Source: DATARH01 sp036268075 (GTDB lineage: Bacteria > Pseudomonadota > Alphaproteobacteria > ATCC43930 > CGMCC-115725). Taken from it: DNA of 64,000 nt. Shown in pieces: positions 25,805 to 33,845 of the stretch (positions are counted from its first letter, which is position 1; each line of letters opens with the position of its first letter). The translations under genes and the position numbers were made by a program. Below the pieces are notes generated by a model. That model ran no database searches. It saw only the letters and a list, made by a program, of their open reading frames with translations, and was not told the origin of the DNA. The DNA lies in NCBI GenBank assembly GCA_036268075.1, contig DATAUV010000133.1, forward strand, positions 62,001 to 126,000, read 5' to 3'.

Positions 25805-26908
25805 ATGCCCTACATCCACGAGCTATCAGCTTGGCCTAAATTCGAGTGGGATCAAAAGGCCCTGGCGGAGCGGCTTGCCGCCGTGCGTCACCGGCAGGGG
25901 CGGCTGATCGGCCACATGGAGGCGCTAGGCTTCTCTCTCCGCAGCGAAGCGGTGCTCCAGACTCTCACCCAGGACGTATTGAAGTCGAGCGAGATCGAGG
26001 GCGAAAAACTTGATCACGACCAGGTGCGATCGTCGATCGCACGCCGCCTCGGGCTTGATATCGGCGGCCTTGCTGCCGCCGATCGCCATGTCGAAGGCGT
26101 CGTGGAGATGATGCTCGACGCCACGCAAAAATACGAGCGCCCACTCACGGGAGAGCGTCTGGCCGGCTGGCATGCCGCGATGTTCCCAACCGGGCGCAGC
26201 GGTATGGCTCGCATCACCGTCGGCGCGTGGCGCGACGACAAAAACGGGCCGATGCAAGTTGTCTCGGGGCCGATCGGCCGCGAAAGGGTGCACTATGAAG
26301 CACCATCAGCCACGCGGGTTGACAGCGAGATGAAGGAATTTCTCGCCTGGTTCAATGACGAAGCCGGCATCGACCCCGTGCTCAAGGCGGGCATCGCACA
26401 TCTCTGGTTCGTGACCGTCCACCCGTTCGAGGATGGCAATGGACGTATCGCCCGCGCCATCGCCGACATGTCCCTTGCTCGCTCCGAGCAAACCGCTCAG
26501 CGCTTCTACAGCATGTCGGCACAAATTCGTCAGGAGCGAAAAGCCTATTACGATTTGCTCGAAGCCACGCAGAAGCAGGACGGTCTCGACATCACCCCCT
26601 GGCTGGAGTGGTTTCTAGCTTGCCTTGGCCGCGCCTTCGACCGGGCAGAGAACGTTCTCACCAATGTGTTCCGTAAAGCACGGTTTTGGGAAAAGCATAC
26701 GGGGGCTTTCAATCCGCGCCAGCGCGACATGCTCAACCGGCTTTTGAACGGGTTCGAGGGAAAGCTCACCTCCTCGAAATGGGCCACACTGGAAAAGTGC
26801 TCGCAGGATACCGCGGCGCGCGACATCGATGATCTGATCAAGCGTGGGATTCTCGCCAGGGATGCCGGCGGTGGCCGCAGCACCAGCTATTCGCTTGTCG
26901 AGGTCTAG
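25805..26908 (+). CDS. fic: Fic family protein, class II (inhibitory helix N-terminal)
   Basis: A 367-aa Fic protein with a DUF4172-like N-terminus. The catalytic loop HPFEDGNGRIAR spans 206-217 (His206 the base, the Asn/Gly nest binding phosphates). Upstream, SSEIEG at 61-66 matches the inhibitory S/T-x3-E-G/N motif, placing the protein in class II, where the inhibitory helix is in the same chain. Fic enzymes usually transfer AMP to target proteins, and class II members are self-limiting. The C-terminus has a winged-helix-like segment (DIDDLIKRGIL), which may bind the operators upstream. ATG 25805 is preferred; GTG at 25796 is in frame. It is the first gene right of the att repeat. Confidence 0.9.
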   Translation: MPYIHELSAWPKFEWDQKALAERLAAVRHRQGRLIGHMEALGFSLRSEAVLQTLTQDVLKSSEIEGEKLDHDQVRSSIARRLGLDIGGLAAADRHVEGVVEMMLDATQKYERPLTGERLAGWHAAMFPTGRSGMARITVGAWRDDKNGPMQVVSGPIGRERVHYEAPSATRVDSEMKEFLAWFNDEAGIDPVLKAGIAHLWFVTVHPFEDGNGRIARAIADMSLARSEQTAQRFYSMSAQIRQERKAYYDLLEATQKQDGLDITPWLEWFLACLGRAFDRAENVLTNVFRKARFWEKHTGAFNPRQRDMLNRLLNGFEGKLTSSKWATLEKCSQDTAARDIDDLIKRGILARDAGGGRSTSYSLVEV

Positions 26909-27015
26909 CCGATACGGAACCGCGCCAGTGGCAGAGTCGCGGGATGCCCCTGCGGCGGGGCGCAGCGCCCAAGAGCAGCCGCATAAAATCGCATGATGGA
27001 GAAAGAAAGGGCCGC

Positions 27016-27942
27016 CTATGCGGCGGCCCTCATGGCGTCGTCGTCGGTTTCTGCTGTCGTCTCCGCCTCGGGTTGCAAGCCATGCAGGAAGCCTGCGGCG
27101 GCCTCGGCATACCCGGCGGCGGTGAATATCGCCCGCTTGTCGTTCTTGAGGACGCGCAACCAGTTCTCGATATAGCTGGCGTGATCCGCGCGCGGCTCCG
27201 GCGTCAATGCGAGGTCGGCGCAAAGGAACGCGCTGCCAAGCTCGGCAACCAGTTCCTCGGCGGCGTAGCCTTCGTCTCCCCACCGCTTGCGCCCGAAGTC
27301 GCGGTAAAGGCGTTTCTCGTGGCGCGTCCAATGCGTGCATTCGTGCGCCAGGGTCGCATAGTAGGATTCGGCATCCTTGAACGTCTCGAACGGCGGCATC
27401 TGCACGAAATCGCGGGAGGGGACGTAATAGGCTTGATTGCCGCCGTGGCGGATGTCGGCACCCGTGGTGGCAAAAAAGCCTTCGGCGTGTGCGATGTGGG
27501 TTACTGGATCGAGCGTCGGCGCTGCCGGTGCGGTGAAGTGCGGCGGCAGGTTGTCGATCTGCTCGGCGTTGAAGACCGTGTATCCCTTCAGGAACGGAAT
27601 TTCCCGCGCGATCTCTTCGCCTTGGTCGCCGGTCTCGGTGCGGGTGATCCGGTTGGCGTAGACCACAAGCTCGCCATGCTCGCCCTTGCGAACCTGCCCT
27701 CCGAGTTCCAGCGCCTGCCTGTAGGTCAGCCAGATGGGACAAGCGTAACCCCTCGCGGTCGCTGTCATCCAAAGCGTGACGACGTTGATTCCACGGTAGG
27801 GAATTCTGTTGTGGCGCAACGGGCGGGTGATGCGTCCGGCGGCATGTTCCGCGTTCCATGGTTTCAGCCAAGGCCGGGTTCCGGCCTCAAGCTCGGCTAT
27901 GATGCGGTTAGTGATTCGGGTGTAAAGGTCTGTCTTTTCCAT
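27016..27942 (-). CDS. ArdC-like antirestriction protein (DUF1738, zincin)
   Basis: A 308-aa protein with an N-terminal ArdC/DUF1738 domain (MEKTDLYTRITNRIIAELE, TRPWLKPWN, PYRGINVVTLW) that binds single-stranded DNA, and a C-terminal metallopeptidase-like domain with HECTH (LAHECTHWT). ArdC proteins on conjugative plasmids protect incoming DNA from host restriction. The ATG at 27942 is chosen because the longer frame extends into a repeated structured leader. It fits a mobile element that must enter restricting hosts and contrasts with the restriction-type systems carried nearby. Confidence 0.88.
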   Translation of the reverse strand: MEKTDLYTRITNRIIAELEAGTRPWLKPWNAEHAAGRITRPLRHNRIPYRGINVVTLWMTATARGYACPIWLTYRQALELGGQVRKGEHGELVVYANRITRTETGDQGEEIAREIPFLKGYTVFNAEQIDNLPPHFTAPAAPTLDPVTHIAHAEGFFATTGADIRHGGNQAYYVPSRDFVQMPPFETFKDAESYYATLAHECTHWTRHEKRLYRDFGRKRWGDEGYAAEELVAELGSAFLCADLALTPEPRADHASYIENWLRVLKNDKRAIFTAAGYAEAAAGFLHGLQPEAETTAETDDDAMRAAA

Positions 27943-27959
27943 GATCGGTTCTCCTTTGG

Positions 27960-28263
27960 GTCTGAGGTCGCAGCGCTGCGCTGCACCTCTGCCCGTTGGC
28001 GAAACCGGGGGGTGAAAGCGGCAAGGAGAATCGATGCAGTCTTGGTGCGGGCGCAGGGAGCGCAAGCGACTGAGCCACGGCTGCGTCTATTCTGCTTGGC
28101 CGCGCGCCGGGGGGCAGCGCCCCCAAGCCTTGTCAAAACAAGGCCAAGCCGCGTCTGCGGCGGCAAGACATCTTCGCCCGAAGGATCGGAACCGGAGGGC
28201 CGAGACGCACAAGCGGCTCGGGGCGGAGCCTTAAGAGCCTGGTCAGGCCGTGGGCCGGACGGG
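27960..28263. repeat. ~300-bp structured leader repeat, copy 1
   Basis: About 80% identical by eye to 32226-32533. It lies immediately upstream of the ArdC-like start, as copy 2 lies upstream of parB. Shared blocks include the ACCTCTGCCCGTTGGCGAAA core, GGCAAGGAGAATCGATGCAG, ACTGAGCCACGGCTGCGTCT and CCTTAAGAGCCTGGTC. Each copy contains several hairpins, such as GGGGGC with GCCCCC. It probably forms a long 5' leader RNA. The 390 bp between 27943 and 28332 hold no gene. Confidence 0.7.
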
Positions 28264-28332
28264 CCAAAACCCGGCGTTGAATTCCGCTAAGGAGGATTTC
28301 GGAGCACAATAAAGCCGCCGCACCTCGATCGG

Positions 28333-29256
28333 ATGCCCGCGAAAATGATGTCGCCAAGCGCTAAGGGACAAAACAAAGCGTTTCAGCTAAACGACAAGAT
28401 GTCCATGATTGCTGACGCCAGCCCCGATCCTATTGCACGTGACGTGTGTAAGGTACTTCAAGCATTCGGATACAGTGAGGTGATCGGAAAAAAATATTTC
28501 TGGAAGTATCTTTCCGACGAAGCCTTTTCCGCGATTTGCAAGAAGCCGGGGATGAGTGTTCGTACGATGAACCGGACGCTCTTCAGCCATTTTCTGAGGG
28601 TCATTGAAGCTTTCGAGCTTGTTTCAATATGGCGCGCCCGGGATCTGGTGGGTTCTTGCGTCGCAAGCCTTAATGAGGAGCGACTGGTCTCGGCGGCGAC
28701 ACTCGCGCGATCCCTCATCGAACTGGCCGTGACTTACAGCGACGCAGCAAATTATCTGCGTGCGGCCTTCGATGTAATTCCGTGGTCGAACATGGCCGAT
28801 GGCCTGATTTCACCGGTGGTGAAGGATGAGCATGGAAATGAGACGAATCTGGAAGCTTTTATAGAACGGCTGATGAGTGGAACAAGAATGGAGAGCTTGC
28901 GAATAAGTGATGAGATGATTCAAAGAAACATTCTGACCATCATGGATAAAATGGATAAAAAGCTCCGCAAGCAGCACGGCTACGAGGTCAAAAAGCACTA
29001 TGAGCTTCTTTGTGAATTGGCACATCCAAATACACTTGGTTTTCAACGGTTTTTGAGCAAGGCGACGCCGCTATCCAACGGTTGGGAGAACCGTTTGATG
29101 GAGGAAAATTCTGAATCTGAGCGATCGATTCATATCGCGCACGAGTGCCTCTGGGCTCTTTCCTTCGGTGCGGGGTCAATGGATGGAGTGTTCGGTGTCT
29201 TTCAGGACTTGAAACGGAACGCCCATAAAAATATAGGCCGTCCTCTTCCGGGATAG
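28333..29256 (+). CDS. hypothetical protein
   Basis: A 307-aa helical, soluble protein of lower GC than its surroundings. A segment CELAHPNTLGFQRF with an upstream SLIELAVTYSD resembles HEPN/SEC-C-type proteins of unknown role found in accessory regions. There is no clear catalytic motif. It is oriented opposite to the surrounding plasmid-maintenance genes, which suggests independent insertion. Confidence 0.6.
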   Translation: MPAKMMSPSAKGQNKAFQLNDKMSMIADASPDPIARDVCKVLQAFGYSEVIGKKYFWKYLSDEAFSAICKKPGMSVRTMNRTLFSHFLRVIEAFELVSIWRARDLVGSCVASLNEERLVSAATLARSLIELAVTYSDAANYLRAAFDVIPWSNMADGLISPVVKDEHGNETNLEAFIERLMSGTRMESLRISDEMIQRNILTIMDKMDKKLRKQHGYEVKKHYELLCELAHPNTLGFQRFLSKATPLSNGWENRLMEENSESERSIHIAHECLWALSFGAGSMDGVFGVFQDLKRNAHKNIGRPLPG

Positions 29257-29304
29257 CTCTGCCGTCAAAATTCGAGCGCCCGCGCAAGCATTAGAATTCA
29301 GCCA

Positions 29305-29616
29305 CTAGAAAAGCACGAGCTGCCGCCGCTCCTGTTCCTCGCGCCGCCAGTCGGGTATCTGGCTCTCGGCTTCAAGCCATGCTTCGACGAAGGCCGCCGG
29401 GCCGCCGTGGGCGGCAACCGTGTCCGGCGACGTGAAGTGGGAACGGTAGCCGGTGCCGGTGATCGGCAATTGCGCCCGTTCCGGCGCGACGCTCTCGATT
29501 TCGAGGTGCGCTGAGTCGTAGCCGCTGCTGGCGAGATTAAGCCAATTCGGCTCCCAGCGGATTTCGATGGCAATGCCGTTCCAGCCGATGTGGAAGGTTT
29601 CAATCTGGCGGTTCAT
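29305..29616 (-). CDS. conserved plasmid hypothetical protein
   Basis: A 103-aa protein starting MNRQIETFHIGWNGIAIEIRW. Its beta-rich N-half and the ending EQERRQLVLF are typical of short proteins that accompany DUF2958 and ArdC-like genes on alphaproteobacterial plasmids. The start overlaps the stop of the DUF2958 gene (ATGA at 29613-29616), so they are coupled. Confidence 0.65.
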   Translation of the reverse strand: MNRQIETFHIGWNGIAIEIRWEPNWLNLASSGYDSAHLEIESVAPERAQLPITGTGYRSHFTSPDTVAAHGGPAAFVEAWLEAESQIPDWRREEQERRQLVLF

Positions 29617-29999
29617 GACCGGCTCCTTGAGAAAAGGGCGGCGGCAGCCTGTAAGAGCAATTGGCTGTCTTCGGTGATCCTGTCCGCCTGACGGGCAGCT
29701 TTGGCGTAAACCGACAGGGGATGTTCGGCGGTAAACGACAGGTCGCGCTCGATCGCCAAACCGAGCTTGCCACGGACGGAACGGAGTTCTGCAAGGCTGA
29801 CACAACCGAGTTCGGGAAAGCCCTGGCCAAGGTCGTAAAGGCCGAAGGCAATATCCCGTTCCTCTGGATCAACCTCGCTGAGAAGCCAGGTGCAGTTCGC
29901 ATCCGGCGTAAAGAGTTTCACGACCGGTAAGTGATCCTGGTCGCGGTCGCGGCCGTTCGCGAGCAACTGCCCGAACTGTGCTTTGGTGAATAGGTACAT
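29613..29999 (-). CDS. DUF2958 protein (copy 1)
   Basis: A 128-aa protein starting MYLFTKAQFGQLLANG. It contains HLPVVKLFTPDANCTWLLSEVDPEERDIAFGLYDLGQGFPELGCVSLAEL, the core of DUF2958 (quoted here only to identify the family; function unknown). It is common on conjugative plasmids. A paralogue lies at 33224. The leader upstream has a strong hairpin (CTGTCCC/GGGACAG at 30024-30041). Confidence 0.85.
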   Translation of the reverse strand: MYLFTKAQFGQLLANGRDRDQDHLPVVKLFTPDANCTWLLSEVDPEERDIAFGLYDLGQGFPELGCVSLAELRSVRGKLGLAIERDLSFTAEHPLSVYAKAARQADRITEDSQLLLQAAAALFSRSRS

Positions 30000-30355
30000 G
30001 TTTCTTCTCCTTGTGTTTGCGTTCTGTCCCCGATGGGACAGCGCCAACCCAAGGCCAGCCGCCAGGACGCGGCGTCACACAAAAAAATTGGGGGATGCAA
30101 TGCGATGAGCATTGCATGTCGGCGAGGGAGCCAAGGCTTTTTGTTGACGCAAGGAGCGTCCGCGGCTGGCACGGTCGCTGGACACTCCCGCTCGGGGCAT
30201 CGCTAACAGGGAAGGAACTGAATCACCAAAGCGGGGGCAGGCTCGTGCCGCCCACCGCCAATCCGGATCGGCACACAGAAACCGGCTGCCGACCGCATCT
30301 GTCATATGAGAAGAAGGCCAAGGCCGCTCGCGCGAGCCTGGCCATTTCTGTCAGG
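30000..30355. other. leader of DUF2958 gene plus resolvase relic
   Basis: A gene-free stretch with the hairpin at 30024-30041 and, at 30141-30206, a relic of a serine-recombinase 3' end. The remainder shows no recognisable gene. Confidence 0.5.
30141..30206 (+). pseudogene. 3'-end relic of a serine recombinase
   Basis: It reads LLTQGASAAGTVAGHSRSGH then TAA, matching the C-terminal tail of the recombinase at 58.8-59.4 kb (LLTREASAPGTVASHCHSG). Only these ~22 codons remain. It suggests that a related recombinase gene or its transposon once stood here. Confidence 0.55.
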
Positions 30356-32216
30356 TTATGCGGCGGCAGCGATCTCCGGTGCGTCCGCTTCCGGCAGCTT
30401 CCGGCGCAGCACGGCGGGCAGCCAGCCCGTTCCTGCGAGACGTTCTTCCGCATGGGTGACGAGCGCGTCCTTCTTGAGCTTGGCGAGATTCTCGGCGGCT
30501 CCCTTGGTCACGCCTTCGCTCACGGCCTCCAGCACCTTCGCCTTCGGGATACGGCTCAGGTAGCTGGCTCCGGTCGGTTGCCACCACTGCGCCATGTCAA
30601 GATCAAGCGCGGCGGCAAGCTGGTCGGCATGGACAAACCGATCCGCATCCACCCTTTCCTGCGCCTTCTTCACCGCGTTCACGGAGCATCCGGCGCAATA
30701 GGCCATGAGGTCGAGCCGCGTGGCGGTGTCCTGCGCCAAGAGCCAATCCCACAAGCCCTCCGCCCGTTGCGGCAGCTTCTGCTCCCAACCCTCGTGACGT
30801 TCGGCCAACGACCTTGCGGCAATGCTATCCTCGAAGCCCGTGGCGCTCCGTTCCAGCCCCTCGCTCTTGAGATCGAGTTCGAGACAACCTTCGCCACGGT
30901 GCGGGTAGAACAGCGGCAGGGCCAGCGCATGCACCACGGCGGCGAGCGCCACATCGGCATTCCCCGCCAGTATCGCCCGCAAGGCGGCGGTGCGGTGCGC
31001 CGTCAAATCCTCCACCAGCCTGCCGGACAGTCCGTCCTCCCGCTTAGGCTTGGCAACCGCGCCAGACTTGTTTCGATGGCGAACCTTCGGCAGGGGCATC
31101 CTCGGGACGGAGCAAGCCGCGCAGTACAACGAGCCCCTCGTCGCGGATGCCCACGATCGCACCGCTGCGCGCGATGTCTTCCGGCTTCCAACGCTCGGCG
31201 CCTCCCGACAGAGTATAAATCCGCTCGGATAGCGCCTTGAACTGCACCCGGACTTCCTCGGGCGCGTCTTCGCCGTGCTCGTCGAGCCAAGCCTCGTATT
31301 CGGCGGTCAGCCGCTCGATTTCGGCCTGGTTCTCTTCGCTGACAGGCAGCCGCTCGGAATAGAGGTCGCCAAAGTCCTCCAGCGCCTCGCGGTTGACCTC
31401 GGGCATGATCTCGACCCATTTCCAGCCCTCGGCGCGGACGGTCTCGGCTTCCTCTTCCAGTTTTTGCGTCACCAAAAGGTTCAACAGAACCGGATCGGTC
31501 AGATAGCCCTCGTGCTCTTCGTCGAACAGGTCGCGCAGCACATGCCCGCCCGCCGCCACATAGGCCTCGATGCCGACGAACTGCGCGCGCGGGTCACGAG
31601 CCTCGACGTGCGCCCGCGTCAGCATCTGCCGAATCGTGCGCGGATACCGATCCCACGAGGAAAGCTCGCTCCAGACCTTTTCTTGCGCGGCGTGATCGTC
31701 GCTGACGGCGAGCGCCATCAACTGCTCAAGCTCGATCTCTTCCCGCCGATAAGCCTCGATCAGGTTGGGGCTGACGGAAGCGAGCTTAAGCCGCTGCCTG
31801 ACGATGGCGGCGCTGCACCCGAAGCGGGCAGCGATTTCCTCGGGGGACTTGCCCTGATCGGCCACCGCCTTGAAGGCTTCGTACTGGTCGGCGGGGTGCA
31901 TCGGCAGACGCATGAAGTTTTCGGCAAGGCTGATCTCGGTTGCTTCCTCGCCCTCGCAGATGTGGCAGGGGATTTCAGCGGATTTGGGGAGGTCTTTCGC
32001 CTTCGCCAGCAGCTTCAGCGCGGCAAGGCGGCGCTGTCCGGCGACGACCTCGAACTTGCCTCCCTTTCCGGCGCAGACTTGCAGGTTCTGCAACAGCCCG
32101 TGCGCCTTGATACTGGCGGCGAGTTCCTCGATGCCGTCATTGCGTCCGGTGCGCCGGACGTTCGTTGGACAGGCAATCAACTTCGATAGCGGGATCAATT
32201 CTATAGTCATGGTCAT
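30356..32216 (-). pseudogene. parB: ParB-family partition protein, frameshifted
   Basis: The first 390 codons (32216-31044) encode a ParB/Spo0J-type protein: IPLSKLIACPTNVRR, VVAGQRRLAALKLL, ENFMRLPMHPADQYEAF and the helix-turn-helix EEIAARFGCSAAIVRQRLKL. They end abruptly after RGLLRPEDAPAE. The expected C-terminal half (DGLSGRLVEDLTAHRTAALR through GTGWLPAVLRR) continues in another frame down to 30356. A one-base slip near 31070 separates them. Large plasmid ParBs of this kind are about 650 aa. The DNA-binding part survives, but the C-terminal part would be lost unless the frame is recovered. Sequencing error is possible. Confidence 0.8.
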
Positions 32217-32225
32217 TCTCCTTTA

Positions 32226-32533
32226 GGGTTTGAGGTGTCAGCACTGCGCTGCACCTCTGCCCGTTGGCGAAACCGGGGGGTGCAAGCGGCAAGGAGAATC
32301 GATGCAGTCTGGGTGCGGGCGCAGGGAGCAGAGCGACTGAGCCACGGCTGCGTCTATTCTGCTAGACGCGCGCCGGGGGGGCAGAGCCCCCAAGGATTGT
32401 GCAAACAGGCCGGCCGCATCAGCGGCCGCAAGAGACCCTTTGCCCGAAGGATCGTAACCGGATGGCCGAGACGCCTCCGGTGGCTCGGGGCGAAGCCTTA
32501 AGAGCCTGGTCCCGCTGTAGGCGGGACGGGCCA
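32226..32533. repeat. ~300-bp structured leader repeat, copy 2
   Basis: A copy of 27960-28263, again directly upstream of a minus-strand gene start (parB, 32216). Hairpins visible include GCGTCTA/TAGACGC, GCGGCC/GGCCGC and the G-run/C-run stem around GGGGGGCAGAGCCCCC. The location of both copies in front of plasmid-biology genes suggests a transcribed regulatory leader. Confidence 0.7.
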
Positions 32534-32578
32534 CCCAAATGTATTGACAAACGGATGTACAAATTATACAATAAAAGA

Positions 32579-32902
32579 ATGGGATTAGACGTTGCCGGAT
32601 TCGACTGGGACAGGGGCAATCGGGAGAAATGCCAGAAACACGGCGTCCCGCTTGCCGATATCGAGAGCCTGTTCAGCGGGCCGCTGACGGTGTTCCCCGA
32701 TTCCGCCCACTCGGGGGTCGAGGAACGGCATAAGGCAATTGGACGGACGAACGACGGGCGCGCGGTGCTGATTGTCTTCACCCTGCGCAAGAAGGGCGGG
32801 AGCACATTCATCCGCCCCTTGAGCGCCCGTTACATGCACCGGAAGGAGGTAGAGCACTATGAGAAAGAAACTGAAAAAGCTGCCGACGCTGAAAAGCGAT
32901 AA
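32579..32902 (+). CDS. brnT: BrnT-like ribonuclease toxin
   Basis: A 107-aa protein starting MGLDVAGFDWDRGNREKCQKHG, the typical BrnT opening (FxWDxxKxxxNxxKHG-like). It has VEERHKAIGRTNDGRAVLIVFT in the middle and IRPLSARYMHRKEVEHYE at the end, all BrnT landmarks. BrnT is a RelE-fold RNase. An earlier in-frame ATG at 32555 is possible. It overlaps the antitoxin gene by 44 bp, the usual BrnT-BrnA order. Confidence 0.88.
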   Translation: MGLDVAGFDWDRGNREKCQKHGVPLADIESLFSGPLTVFPDSAHSGVEERHKAIGRTNDGRAVLIVFTLRKKGGSTFIRPLSARYMHRKEVEHYEKETEKAADAEKR

Positions 32903-33128
32903 GGAAGCCGAGGACTTCGTGGCGAACGCCGACCTGACGGAATACGACCTGTCAGGCGGGGAAACGATGCGCTTCGAGATCCAGCCGAAAAGCGAACGGG
33001 TGAACATGCGCCTCCCCCGCCCACTGCTGGACGCGGTGAAAGCCATGGCGGCCAAGGCCGGCGTTCCCTATCAGCGTTTCATCCGGCAGGCACTAGAAAC
33101 TGCCGTGCACCCCCGGAAGGGGCCGTAA
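32859..33128 (+). CDS. brnA: BrnA-like antitoxin
   Basis: An 89-aa protein. The C-terminal NMRLPRPLLDAVKAMAAKAGVPYQRFIRQAL is the ribbon-helix-helix DNA-binding domain of BrnA antitoxins, and the N-terminal basic segment binds the toxin. It begins inside brnT. BrnA neutralises BrnT and represses the pair. A perfect hairpin follows at 33182. Confidence 0.88.
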   Translation: MRKKLKKLPTLKSDKEAEDFVANADLTEYDLSGGETMRFEIQPKSERVNMRLPRPLLDAVKAMAAKAGVPYQRFIRQALETAVHPRKGP

Positions 33129-33181
33129 CGGCTTCAGTAGGTGAGTGGCAGAGCTAAGAGTCGTGGCCAAGTTGAAGAAAA

Positions 33182-33206
33182 GGGTGCTTCGCGGAGCGAA
33201 GCACCC
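33182..33206. terminator. bidirectional terminator-like hairpin
   Basis: GGGTGCTTCGC pairs perfectly with GCGAAGCACCC around 3 bases, between convergent brnA and the second DUF2958 gene. An A-run precedes it on the plus strand, giving a T-run for minus-strand transcripts. Confidence 0.65.
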
Positions 33207-33223
33207 AAATCGGCAGTGACTGG

Positions 33224-33571
33224 CTAGGCTACAATGATGCCAGCGCGTCGAGCTTCCGCCGCGTATTTGCTGAGGGGCTTGTCGCCGCGAAAATGAATGT
33301 CGCGCTCCACCGGCAGTCCGAGCTTGCCGCGGGCGCGGATAAGCTCCGACAGGGATACATTGCCCAGCTCCGGAGAGCCGAGCCCAAGATCGCATAGCCC
33401 GAATGCGATATCGTCGTTAGCCGGGTCAAGCTCTGTCAGTAGCCAGGTTGCGCCCGCATCAGGAGTGAAGAGCTTTACGACGGGGACCGGATCATGGTCG
33501 CCGCGGTCAGCCCTGGCTGCACCGTTTGCGAGCAATTGAGCGCGCTGATTTGGGGTAAGTAATTCCATCAT
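33224..33571 (-). CDS. DUF2958 protein (copy 2)
   Basis: A 115-aa protein starting MMELLTPNQRAQLLANG. It shares PVVKLFTPDAGATWLLTELD and FGLCDLGLGSPELGNVSL with the copy at 29.6-30.0 kb. The function is unknown, and it is frequent on alphaproteobacterial plasmids. Its leader contains the hairpin CCCCGA/TCGGGG. Confidence 0.85.
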   Translation of the reverse strand: MMELLTPNQRAQLLANGAARADRGDHDPVPVVKLFTPDAGATWLLTELDPANDDIAFGLCDLGLGSPELGNVSLSELIRARGKLGLPVERDIHFRGDKPLSKYAAEARRAGIIVA

Positions 33572-33634
33572 ATCCTCCTCGTCTTGGGCCCCGACCGATC
33601 GGGGTGAGGAGGCATGGGCAGGCGCGACTGAGCG

Positions 33635-33685
33635 GCGGGGTCAAACCACTACACGGTCTCTGGTGCGGGCCGGGTTTGACCCCGC
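33635..33685. promoter_or_regulatory. long inverted repeat upstream of the dnd-linked operon
   Basis: GCGGGGTCAAACC and its exact complement are separated by 25 bases. It lies between the plasmid-maintenance genes and the first gene of the phosphorothioation region (33846), so it could be a terminator, operator or module boundary. Confidence 0.45.
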
Positions 33686-33845
33686 TGCGGCGCCTGACAG
33701 ACCCGAAGACCCCGATGGGGCACGAGGAGAGGAGGGCTTGAGGAACATCCCGAAGCGCGCGCCTAGTGGGTTCGTGCGCTGAAACCTGCGGTGTTCTGAC
33801 TGATCTCCTGCTAGTTTAACGCGAGTTCAAGCGGGACAGCTTGGG

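Noticed and set aside
26944..28290. 448-codon plus-strand open frame
   Set aside because: Antisense to the ArdC-like gene and then runs through the structured repeat; no family resemblance.
30011..31240. 409-codon plus-strand open frame
   Set aside because: Antisense to the ParB C-terminal half and the DUF2958 leader; low-complexity composition.
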